Assembly (NCBI GenBank): GCA_008692225.1
Contig: VICG01000002.1
Span: forward strand, 884,001-948,000
Direction: 5' to 3'
DNA length: 64,000 nucleotides
From: Monilinia fructicola
Lineage: Eukaryota > Ascomycota > Leotiomycetes > Helotiales > Sclerotiniaceae
Position 1 is the first letter of the stretch; each line of letters begins with the position of its first letter. Positions 35,664-47,050 of the stretch are shown one piece after another. Position numbers and translations under genes: made by a program. Below the pieces are notes generated by a model, which saw only the letters and a program-made list of their open reading frames with translations, ran no database searches and was not told the origin of the DNA.

Positions 35664-38600
35664 ATGTACGGTCTTTCCATCCTGTCTTTACTGTTTACCG
35701 TTGCATTTTCCGTCTATGCTCAGTCTTCTCCTGCCACCACCACTTCTTCAAATGATGATTGCAAGTGTGGATATTATGATACCGCGACTGGGAACTTCTT
35801 CACAGAATCTTTAATCGTTTACTTCAATGAGACGGACACTCTATCAGATGACTTCATACTTCAATCCTACGAGAATAAGTATGAGAAGGATTACAACAGT
35901 ATATTCCGCCAAGGTTCTAATCCTATCAACATCAACTTTCTCAACAGCTCATTCTTTACATCAAACCGCGGTGATACTGAGTCTCATAGTTCTTCCAAGT
36001 TACACTTCTCACGACAGATTTCTCCAAACTCTACTTATCACGGAAACAGCTCAACCAGTGGAGGACGCGACAACTCTTCAACTGCCAATGATCCGTTCTC
36101 ATCACTGTCACCATCTAATATATCCTTCGCACCGTCCCTGAAATTGTCTGTCGACTCGCCTACCAGTGATCACCTGGTAATTGGTGGTGGCGTCAGAACT
36201 GTGAGACAGGATATCCAATATGGTTCAGCACGTGCTTATTTACGTCCTTCAAATCAGGGTGTTGGAGGAACTTCCCTTTCGATGATGTTCCGATATAATG
36301 ATTCGGAATCGATGGAAATCAATATCATGAATACCAACCAAAACTCAACTTCTTGGGTGACGAGTTTAATTCATTCGGAGTTTCCAGACATATCCTATGG
36401 CACAAACTTTAGCACATTTGCCGACAAGAATGTTTCACTATATGAATATAACGAATTTCGACTGGACTGGACAAGGAATGAAGTTGATTGGTACATTGGA
36501 AACACTCTTGTCAGATCAGTCTCCAAGAAAAACAGCTCCGTACCATCCACTCCTTCTCCCTTTTTTATAAAACATTGGTCTACGGGAAATCCATATTCGA
36601 TGCAAGGACCACCTATCTCCACCTCAGATGCAAGTATTGGATGGGTTCGACTCTTCTTTAATTCATCATTGATGAATTCTACAGATCATGCAAATTCCAA
36701 TGCTCAGTGTAGCATTGCAAACGCATGTTCAATGGACAATAACACTTTAAGGGGCTCTTCACCTTTCCCTTCAGCCGCTCTAAACCCCTGGCAACAGCAT
36801 GTTGCCCATGGTACGCTTAGATGGGTAGCGATTTGGTTTAGTATAGGCTGCATAATGACTTCCTTGATTGCTCTAGTCAATGCTTTCATTAAGCTCAAAG
36901 TCTTCAAAAACAAGAAAGAAGCCCCCCAATATAGCCTAGAAGATGCTGGTGTGGTGGATTCTCACTCGCCGCCATACACCCATTTCAGAAACGCAAGTTC
37001 AACTCCTGCACCATCATATAGGACCAGAATTGAATCCTATAATTCGGAATCAATGACTCAAATATCTTCATTCACACTTTCATCAGCAAATAAATCGGCT
37101 TCTGGCGAACGAGAATTTAGTGGTATTGGATCTATTGATCAAATTTATAGCAGAGTTGATACCGGGCGGGATATTTACAGGGAAGGTTCAGCAGATAACG
37201 GTGATGATACAATGTATATCAATGAGCTACCGTCTAACGTATCCCCCTCCTGGCCAGGCTCACCAATTATTAGCCGTTTCGATTTCAATTTGAAGGAAAA
37301 GCCTAAACGACTCTCCGGACTTAACGATACTGTCGGTGTAGATAAAGTGCAAAACACAACACTCGATGTCGACCCCAATCCAATAGAACAACAGCCGCAG
37401 AATGATCCCCGAGCTTGCATTGGCATCTATCCAGATAGGAAAGATGCCACAAAGATATTTCCCACATCAGCTTTCTCAACAACCGAAAGTGCATCACCCA
37501 TTGAAACAAACCAAAGAGTCGACCACTTAGCCGGTCTCATCACTGTAGCAGCTATCAGTGTTACAGTTCTTCACTTCTGTTTAACCTTTGTACCGGCAGT
37601 CATTGCCCCTGGTGCCTTCGCACACTATCCCGCTGAAAAATGGATCAATAAAACCATAGTGCCTTTCTTTCTCAATCAAGGAGCCCTAGGTCTTTTCTTC
37701 ACAACTTCTGCTCGATTTCTCGTTGCCCATTTTCTTCGTGATGGAGATCTCTCTTCCATATCTCAGAAGATAGTTAGTCGAGTTTTTCAAATTATGTTAC
37801 CTGTCCTGGCTTTCGTCCTTCTAGAGTACTTTCTCATTCTCTCTGGAGCAACTTACTATCTTCCTTTCTTACCATCAATTACATGGAGTACCTGGCCTTA
37901 CGTAACCCCCTTTCCACACATCGGATATCTCCTCAACGAATTCATCGCACTCGCATATACAATCCCAAACGCAGTCCCCTTGATAACTTTCAACTACTGC
38001 ACAGGAGTTCTCTGGACCATTCCTGTAATAATACAGGGTTCCTGGACTACGCTTCTCGCTATCCTTCTCATAACTTCTATCCCAGTCTCCTACAAACGTT
38101 TCCCTTTCTATATCTTCTCGCTTCTAATAAACTGGTACTCACTCTCTTGGTCATCGTTCTTCTGGATTGGTATTCTGCTCACCGATCTTGAAGTCACATA
38201 CCAAATCCCAAAATACTTAAACAAACACCCTCTAATCTACTATCCCCTTGTTTTCACACTTACAATCCTCGCTCTACTCGCCCTCAGCGCAGATACTTTC
38301 AATCAATGGCTAAATTACAGCGTCATAAGCAAAGAAACGCTCATCCATCCTGACCCAACCACAGGTCTCCCAGCAACAATTACTAATAATTCCGGATACC
38401 CCGGCTATCCAGGCTATTGGATTCCTCATTTCAATGGCCTCATCTTCTGCGCAGCGATTCAATGCCTTGCATCTATATCTCCTTTTATCCAATCATTTTT
38501 GTCCGCCAAGCATCTCATGCTTATATTCCCTCATGTTTTTAGCATGTACCTATTCCACGGCATGATATTTTGGTCTCTGGGTGCCTGGGTATGTATTACG

Positions 38601-38729
38601 GTTAACAACGTTCTGCCATATTGGGCAGTCTTAATTGTAACGGCGGTTGTATGCTATACAGCTTTGTTTTTTATCATTACCGGTATTGTCGCTGATAGCA
38701 TGGTTATGCGGAAAAGGAGTAGCGGGTGA
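35664..38729 (+). CDS. fusion of a degenerate GH16-like domain and a membrane acyltransferase-3 domain
   Basis: Single exon, 1,021 aa. The start is the ATG at 35664, which gives a clear signal peptide (residues 1-20, ending VYAQ). Residues about 150-340 are GH16-like, a concanavalin-A-type sandwich: VRQDIQYGSARAYL, then FRYNDSESMEINIM where the E-x-D-x-E catalytic triad belongs, then FRLDWTRNEVDWYIGNTLV. Neither alignment of the acidic residues restores the triad, so this domain probably binds sugar rather than cutting it. It is rich in N-glycosylation sites. One membrane segment (about 388-411) and a polar linker of about 200 residues follow, then an acyltransferase-3 domain (about 620-1010) with ten or so hydrophobic helices, starting DHLAGL and an early His (TVLHFC), and including FNYCTGVLWTIP and ILLTDLE. 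Such domains O-acylate sugars. A 100-codon frame continues past the stop, shifted by one base. Confidence 0.85.
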   Translation: MYGLSILSLLFTVAFSVYAQSSPATTTSSNDDCKCGYYDTATGNFFTESLIVYFNETDTLSDDFILQSYENKYEKDYNSIFRQGSNPININFLNSSFFTSNRGDTESHSSSKLHFSRQISPNSTYHGNSSTSGGRDNSSTANDPFSSLSPSNISFAPSLKLSVDSPTSDHLVIGGGVRTVRQDIQYGSARAYLRPSNQGVGGTSLSMMFRYNDSESMEINIMNTNQNSTSWVTSLIHSEFPDISYGTNFSTFADKNVSLYEYNEFRLDWTRNEVDWYIGNTLVRSVSKKNSSVPSTPSPFFIKHWSTGNPYSMQGPPISTSDASIGWVRLFFNSSLMNSTDHANSNAQCSIANACSMDNNTLRGSSPFPSAALNPWQQHVAHGTLRWVAIWFSIGCIMTSLIALVNAFIKLKVFKNKKEAPQYSLEDAGVVDSHSPPYTHFRNASSTPAPSYRTRIESYNSESMTQISSFTLSSANKSASGEREFSGIGSIDQIYSRVDTGRDIYREGSADNGDDTMYINELPSNVSPSWPGSPIISRFDFNLKEKPKRLSGLNDTVGVDKVQNTTLDVDPNPIEQQPQNDPRACIGIYPDRKDATKIFPTSAFSTTESASPIETNQRVDHLAGLITVAAISVTVLHFCLTFVPAVIAPGAFAHYPAEKWINKTIVPFFLNQGALGLFFTTSARFLVAHFLRDGDLSSISQKIVSRVFQIMLPVLAFVLLEYFLILSGATYYLPFLPSITWSTWPYVTPFPHIGYLLNEFIALAYTIPNAVPLITFNYCTGVLWTIPVIIQGSWTTLLAILLITSIPVSYKRFPFYIFSLLINWYSLSWSSFFWIGILLTDLEVTYQIPKYLNKHPLIYYPLVFTLTILALLALSADTFNQWLNYSVISKETLIHPDPTTGLPATITNNSGYPGYPGYWIPHFNGLIFCAAIQCLASISPFIQSFLSAKHLMLIFPHVFSMYLFHGMIFWSLGAWVCITVNNVLPYWAVLIVTAVVCYTALFFIITGIVADSMVMRKRSSG

Positions 38730-39772
38730 TATTAAGAGGGATTCAATGGAAGAGCCATTGCGGAGCCAACCGACACTAGTACCGTTTGGAAGGGATTGGT
38801 TGGATCGGAATGGGATGGTTGATGGAATTCCCGTAACCAGTGGTGTGGAACCGACTGAGAAGAATGGGGCGGAAAGGATGGAGAAAGGAAAGGAGAAGGT
38901 GAACCAAGTAGAGATTCGGATTATTGAGTGCGAGAACGAGGCTGGGGCACATCTTTCTATTAGCCCTACTGATGAGATAGTTCAGGGTAAATTCGCTGAG
39001 GGTGAGGTGCATATCAACGGAGACAGGATCATGAAGGCTTGATTGGTGGACAGTGGGCTTGTAGTTTTTCGTGGCGGTGATGAATACTGATAGGGCACTT
39101 GTTTGAATTAACCGCATAATATTCTTCTGTTACTAGAGATCAATTTAATATTTCTTGAATATTAATATTCTATTACTAATAAAGCCTACTACATATCAAT
39201 CCTACTTGTACTTCCCAATGATATTGATTACAACAGGATATGCCCCAAAGATACCAAGAGTTGGAGGAGGAAATCAACGTCTTTTCCGGAAGTTCCACCA
39301 TTATCTCTGAGATCAGATATCAAAAATATTGCCCCCTTTTTGTACCCGAGACAGGCTGCCTGTCCAGTCTCGGGAAAATCTGTTTTTACTTGAGACATTC
39401 CAGCTTGAATTGATGCCATAAGATAATCAAAGTCAGGCTTTCATTAGTCGGGCCTGCAGTCTGTATTTAAAGCTACTCGGAGGTTGAGATTATGTGAAAC
39501 TTTGGATTTGGTGTTATGGTCCATGCGGATTGAATGTTCCAAATCAATCCAGCATATGGGACATTCTTGAGAATAAGATATTCCGTACCATCGGAGTGCA
39601 GTCTAGACTGTTGAGGGATTGTTTCGAGTAAGTAGGAAGTACGGCTCCTGGAAATCCTTGAACTTTTCTCTACAAAACTCCTTTTGCAACTTGAAGAGGG
39701 TTATGCATTCGTCGACCTCTTGAAAATCGCATATATAACGCAAACTTATCGAAAGCTAGGAGATTGGCAACA
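38730..39772. other. spacer between the two acyltransferase genes
   Basis: The first 310 bp stay open in another frame and may be a C-terminal tail of the upstream protein (see findings). The rest is AT-rich without a recognisable gene. Confidence 0.45.
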
Positions 39773-41173
39773 ATGATTACTATGAAGTCTTTTGTTCTAC
39801 CGTCACCTCCGACGATTTCTCAATCCACCTACCTTTTAGGCTTACGTGGTCTTCTTGTATTGCAGACTTTCTTATGGACATTTCTTCAAGCATTTGTACA
39901 TGCAACAGTCAAGAGCAACGTCGTCACTTTTCCTTCGAATGTACCGACTTATCAGACCCTCATTCGCAAGATTCTTTCGCCAATATTCTGGAATGAATCG
40001 CTCATATACTCCTCATTCATTTTCCTATCCGCGAGAACACTATGTATATCTTTCATCAGCTCTCCATCGAAGCAAACTATCACATCTTCGATATTCCGAC
40101 GATCTTTTCGCCTCATAATCCCAACATCCATCTCACTTTCCCTCATTGCTCTGCTCTCGCATACAACTCCCACACATAATCTCACCACCATTTTCATAGC
40201 CCACACCGAAAACCCCAGCATCCAAACACCCTACACCCTCTCCTCACCCGTCCCCCTCACTCTCTTCAACTCCCTCTTCACTCTCTTTCTCTCTACCTCT
40301 CACACACCCCTGCACAAATTATCAGCCGTCCTCGCCTTCCCCTCCGCGACGCTTTCCATCCTCCCTACCCTCTACTCACAATCCTACACCCTATACACCA
40401 CCGCCCTCATAATCCCCTACACCCGACCCCTCTGGCGCCTTAAATACTCGCCCCTCTTCCTCTTCACCGCCTACTGGGTATCCTCCTACTCATTCATATC
40501 AATCACCGGCCTCCTGCTCACCGATTTTCTCTCCCTCCCCCACTCGCCCCTCCTCGCTTATTCCGCCTCCGGCTTTCCCCTCCCGCACCATCTTACCAAG
40601 AAACGAATCCCGTCGTGGATACCTTACACTTTCATCCTTTCGATTGGCGTTGCACTCCAGTATTTCTATACCACCTCCGAATCTGCAGTCGCGACTTCAA
40701 ATGCAGAGTTGAAGGCGCATACAGAGATTTATGGGTCATCGGGCGGACTAAATACCACCCCCGATCTCCGGGAACAAACGCCGAGGATCGCAGATTGGCT
40801 AGTCTTAAGCGGAGGGTTTCTGTTACTAGAAACGAGGAGAGGTGTGCAGAAGTGGTTCAAGAATCGCTTAGTGGTTGCTCTGGGGAGGAGAAGCTTGAGT
40901 AAGTTGGTGCGGCGCGGGGGATGATATGAACGATGCGGAACTGATAGACAGATAGGTTACTTCTTGACTCAGTCTATTGTTGTATATTCGATGGCCATTC
41001 CGCTATACTTGCATCTTGTTGTGGACGGAGATGTTTCGGGTGTGGTGGCGACGTTTGTTTGTTTTGTGGTTTCGGGTTTGGGGACGCTGGGGTGTGGGGA
41101 GGTTTTTTATAGGGTGGTTGAGATTCCGAGTTTGTGGTTGGGGCTGTGGAGTTGGGAGTGGATGCGGAGATGA
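39773..41173 (+). CDS. membrane acyltransferase-3 family protein
   Basis: Two exons: 39773-40898 and 40956-41173, with a 57-nt GTAAGT..TAG intron, 447 aa. The protein is almost entirely hydrophobic, about ten helices. Near the start it has LRGLLVLQTFLWTF, the fungal form of the acyltransferase-3 opening motif, then FWNESLIYSSFIFLSAR, RRSFRLIIP, PYTRPLWRLKY, ITGLLLTDFL, and, in exon 2, QSIVVYS followed by EVFYRVVEIPS. The last motif resembles the end of bacterial O-acetyltransferases of this family. The joined exon boundary gives LGRRSLSYFLTQSIV, which fits the family far better than the read-through end. It shares the LLTD motif with the upstream fusion protein, so the two may act on the same polymer. 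Confidence 0.82.
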
Positions 41174-41630
41174 AAATGAGAGTAGATGGAAAGAGGAGGA
41201 CGGGAAGGAACGGGTAACATTTCGAGTTTGGAAGGTGTGGTAATGTGCTCTTGGATTCTCATGTCGAGTGCAATGGGAAGAGGAAGGAAGCGAAGAATTG
41301 CTGTAGTATATCATCAGATAACCATTTTATGTTCTGTACATCACATCAAATCAAGATTAACCACAGGGCGGCGTTATAGAAAAGTCATCGAGTAAGAGCA
41401 ATCAAGTTTTGAACGAAAGTGAATATATTAAATCAAACTACATCATGTGAATCTCAAGGTTGGTGTACATTTTCCCCCTAAATAACCTCCTCTTGATATC
41501 ATGTTTCAGCCAACCTTCCAGTTAAATCCAGCCAGTCTAACATATAACCAACAGTATTGTATATATCCTGATTTTGCAAGATAACAAGAACCGTGGTATC
41601 AAAAGTTTTGACTAGCTGGAGAGGATATTC
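41174..41630. other. short gene-free spacer
   Basis: This is the 3' flank of the acyltransferase gene and the edge of the decayed locus. No gene is recognised. Confidence 0.45.
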
Positions 41631-42885
41631 CATCAACAATCCAAACCCAGAGCTCGATCTCTAGCGAGCTGCGCTGCTTGGTTAATGGCAAACTGTTCCT
41701 CCTTCGATACAAATTCGAACAGTAGAGAATAACCAATGGCCATCTCATCTCCAGACTTCGAAACAGTGAGGATATCCGGGAGCTTATTTACAAAGACCCA
41801 GAGTGTTCACCTTGAATCGTTGCCAGCGTTGTGCCAAACATCACCACGGTAATCGTCGTAACTCCAGGCCAAGTTCTAGAGACTTCTGGCAATGGTACCC
41901 GGCTCACGGTGCATAGCTTGCGTATCCAAGGCGCCTAGTAAACAGTCATGGAAAGTATACATATTGCCAATTTCCAAGAATTTTTTGTTATTTCGTATCG
42001 TATGGCCAACCAATATACTTAATCCATAATTGATCGGTATCCGGCTCATAGTACATAGCTTATGTATCCAAGACGATCAGTAAGAAGCTATGAAAAGCGT
42101 AGATGTTGCTAATTTCCAAGAATCTTTTGTTATTTTGTATCGTATGGCCAACCACTTCACCTGCTCCATATTCGATTCCTCAGACATAAGCTCTAGGAGT
42201 AACTCATTGACCTTATCAAGTGCAACGCGCTCGCTGGTGCCATGTGGAAAGCGGAAATCGGCTGTCCTGAGCTTCTTGAGTCGAGACTTGTACCTTAGGA
42301 ATTCCTTGACATTGATGCTACAGAATTTTGTGCCAGCCTTTGAATTTGAATTCTTTGGAAAGAGCTCCTCGTTTTTGCCAGTGGCTCGGAGAATATAAAT
42401 ACCTATTTGAGTAGACGTTCGTTTGGGGTATACCTTACCCGAGCCAGGGCTTCGATTAGCACCATTCGGGTAGTACTCCCGTTGTTCTAAAGTAGCTGCC
42501 TCCAAGTCGATAGCGATGAATACATATAGCTTGACTGGTAGAACTAGTTTCCAGACTTCGTTTATAGAAGATTTGGTGGTGGCAGTGAGAGCAGCCTCCA
42601 CGGCTCTGGTAGCGTCCCGAAGCTTTTCAATCAAAGAGGAGCAATATCTCTCCTCTGCCTCTTTCTTAGATTATCCTGTTTACCTGTTTGCTCTTCGACT
42701 TAAACATAAGACGAGGAAGCGCATCTGAGGGTAATCAAAACCTCATATTCTTCATCCGTCCAATGGTCGGACTTCTGCCTCACATCTTTCTGAAAACCTT
42801 TATCAGAGACCAACCAAGACAACGCATGAGATGCTGACGGGCAGTCCTTGAGGAAAACCTAGGCTTCAGAAGATGCTAGGGCTTC
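41630..42885 (-). pseudogene. decayed unidentified gene
   Basis: Protein-like fragments line up on the minus strand but are broken. The 5' end begins MSEALASSEA (about 42,885), is stopped by a TAG where a TGG would restore reading, and resumes as KDCPSASHALSW and SDHWTDEEYEV. The longest open piece is 42,634-42,077 (185 codons, e.g. GTSERVALDKVNELLLELMS). After a 142-bp tandem duplication the trail continues as TWPGVTTITVVMFGTTLATIQ and KSGDEMAIGYSLLFEFVSK to a stop near 41,634. I do not recognise the family. Stops created by G-to-A and C-to-T changes suggest repeat-induced point mutation. Confidence 0.5.
41895..42157. repeat. tandem duplication, 142-bp period, diverged
   Basis: Copy A (41,895-42,016) and copy B (42,037-42,157) align without gaps. 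By eye about 24 positions differ and some 20 are transitions. In coding sense on the minus strand both still resemble each other (AIRYEITKNSWKLA in A, AIRYKITKDSWKLA in B), while a CAA codon in A is TAA in B. Confidence 0.75.
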
Positions 42886-44758
42886 TGACATGTTTAAATT
42901 ATGTGCAAAAGTCATATTGTAGGTGATTTAGGATAGATGGATGATTGATCCTGAGCTCCTGAGATGCAAGATTGTAAAATACAGATTCACTAGACTCAAG
43001 GATATGAAATTTTATGAAATGGTAAAACGAAGTGATTGACCAACGAAAGGGTGTATGATAAGGATGAAGAAAGGAGTCTCGTTAAACTGGTGGACTCATG
43101 CCTCTTATCTCTGATTGTATGTAGTTTCTATATTAGTTCAGCACATAGTGCTTTCCTAAAAGAGACTTCAAAGGTTGGAGTCTGACGACACTCCCTGGAG
43201 CTAATCTATACTATAGTGAACATTGATTTTTGGGAGATGAGCTAGAGAGATACAAGCTTCAATACTAGTGTTAGATGAGTGTAAGAATCAAGAGTACGTA
43301 AGGAAAGAGTTCTGCTCATAAAGACTAAGCCCTACAGCCTTTGGATTTTGGCTATTAAACGTGGTTTTGGAATCATCGAGATAATTTGAGATATTACAGC
43401 CATCCCTTAGAACACTAAAAAACCCCAGATCATCTGAGATATACTCAACAGAGCCACAGCTGTTTGCTGTCAAACTTCAACTGCGGCGCAGACTATCGAC
43501 AGTCTCACAAATGAATGATAGTTCATCAGATAACTAAGTGCCTCTATCTAGCTTAGCCTCAACGAGTCCTTCCAAATCAATGATAGAATCAGTATGCCAA
43601 TATAACTCGAGCGTAAAAACATGATTAGAGAAAGGCTCTCAAGCGAGAGAAGCCAAGGCACATATACTCGTATATCAAACTATGAGGAGCCAAATGTCCG
43701 CAATAAACTATTTGGTCCCCATAGTGGCGAAGCTATTGAACACCCAGCTTCGAGTTTTCGGTATTTGCTGCAGATTTCATCGTCGTTCAAACACTTGATT
43801 GAATTACGAAAGCTACATGTAGTAGGTACGACATGCACATATAATTGAGCTCTCAGTACTTGGGGATGCAAGTAGGCTTTATTGTTAGTACATGGTTAGG
43901 AAGGCCCCTAGCCCCTAGCTCTTAGCCTTTAGCTCCGACCCCCCTTATTCTGTCCGCTTTTTTTATATAAAAAAAAACGCATACATTAAAACAAGCCTTT
44001 GATGTCTCAACCTATAAAATTCAATTAAGATATTACAGAAAGCAGGAAATTACTCTTATAATATAAGAATAAAATGCACTGAATTTGAATAATAATTAAT
44101 GAATTGAATTATTATCAAAGAAAATAAAATAATAATTTTGGAAAAGAGAAACCATCACCACCAAGAAACTCTAGAATAGACAGAGAACAGTAAGACCTTG
44201 AATCATCTGCACTACCGGATGATGATTACGTATCATGCCATCAAGCGGATATTGGAAAACTATGTTATGCGGAAGGAAAGATTGAGTCGAGTTTGCAGCT
44301 AGTGCTGGATGCTAATTCAAATATGATTTTTGACCTTCTAAGCCGGTATGTCAACCAGATTGGCGAATGGATAGACTGTGGGATGAGAAATTCTTCAAAG
44401 GACTAAGTTTGATGTGTTAGCCTGGGTAGTGGATGGGTGGGTGTTGGATGGGTACAGAGAAACTGGGAATGATGAGTAGATTCGGCTGAATCATTTAGAC
44501 GTAGTTAAATCACAGGAGATGCCGCGGTTTGACATCGAACTTGGACACCAAGTCTAGACAATGGTAATGCGATTGGAATAGTTGTGTAATTCCTCGTATT
44601 AGATGTAGATAGTATATATGAAAACATAGAGTGATAAAACAAGCATTAGTTCTGGTATACCTGCAATCTCTAGACAGTGCCATCCAAGTAACTCCATGCG
44701 ATCCGAACTTTCCGTGTTAGTATATCAAATCCTAAATACTCAAAATTTCTTATCTCCT
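42886..44758. other. AT-rich gene-free stretch
   Basis: It has only short frames on both strands with no family resemblance. A GCCCCTAG/CTTAGC short repeat sits near 43,902-43,935, followed by an A/T-rich tract (43,965-44,130). Confidence 0.45.
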
Positions 44759-45767
44759 CTATGGGCGATACATCCATTCCGATTCATTGAAGATAATTTC
44801 AAATTCAACATTGTCGAATGTTCCTACTGCGGCGTATAAGTCATGCATGCCCTCCAATCCCGTGACTGGGAGATCTTCAACAGAATCACCCTCTTCATGA
44901 AGATTCCACCCACCATTCTTCTTGCCATCTATTGTGAAGAATATGTCAACATTGATGGGTGTCTGAGCCGTGGTTTGTGCTGGTCCAGCATCATATGCAG
45001 GAGGTTTATTGGAATTTCGTGGAGTGAAAGTCATTCCGATTCCAATTGTTTGACTACCTCTGAATTTACCTACGAAGTCCTTACCACCCCATAGGTCATT
45101 GATATATTTGTGTCCGTCATCTCCATGAACACCCAATGACCCTCTGTGCCAACCAGGCAATCTGAATGTTGGATACGGTTGTGCAACAAATCCTAATGCC
45201 AAAGTCACTTCTCCACGGGTTCTATTCGAAATCTTGACCTCATAATATATTGTCTTGCCAATTTCGGTTTGTAAAGGCGAATGCGCATACACAGAGTAGA
45301 GTGGAAGCGTAGAAATAATGCATGAATCTTTGCTGTTTGATTTTGTCTTTCCAGCCCAAACCCCCAGTCGCAGACGTGAAAGATCACCATTATACGACCT
45401 TGGTTTGATGACACCTATATTTCCAGCATCAAGGGCTTCTAGAGCAGCTTGCGGGAACTGTACAGGCGATGCCAAGGGATTCTGTTCACACCATGCCTTT
45501 CCTTGTAATGCCTCTTCTTCTGTAGCATTATTTGCATCACTTCGTTGATAACCCATAGACGGAGGAGGGGTAGAAGAGACGTATCAGGGACTGCAGTTTG
45601 CCAGTCATGGTATGGTTCTTGCGCCTTCGACGGTGGGGGACCTAAAGGAGTGACATATTCGTGCGAAGGCGGGGACCAGGTGGGGGTGCATATTGATCAT
45701 TATATGGCTCAAGTTTTTGCGACGGCGGAGGTCCCTGTGGGGGAGAGTAAGATTGATTCTGTGGCAT
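44759..45767 (-). CDS. SPRY-domain protein with a proline-rich N-terminus (frame-disrupted)
   Basis: The last 265 codons (45,553-44,759) are open and encode YQRSDANNATEEEA, then a SPRY/B30.2 domain: IYYEVKISNR, LGFVAQPYPTFRLPGWHRGS, GVHGDDGHKYIND, FFTIDGKKNGGWNLHEE, HDLYAAVG and EFEIIFNESEW. This resembles fungal Ssh4/Ear1-like SPRY proteins, which in yeast help sort cargo for Rsp5-dependent degradation, but I see no membrane anchor, so the role is uncertain. The N-terminus is read in pieces: MPQNQSYSPPQGPPPSQ from ATG 45767, then HEYVTPLGPPPSK and EPYHDWQTAVPDTSLL in a second frame. Two missing bases, in G4 runs at about 45,671-45,674 and 45,567-45,570, would join them into 336 aa. No intron could do this. 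Confidence 0.72.
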
Positions 45768-47050
<1,283 letters not shown>

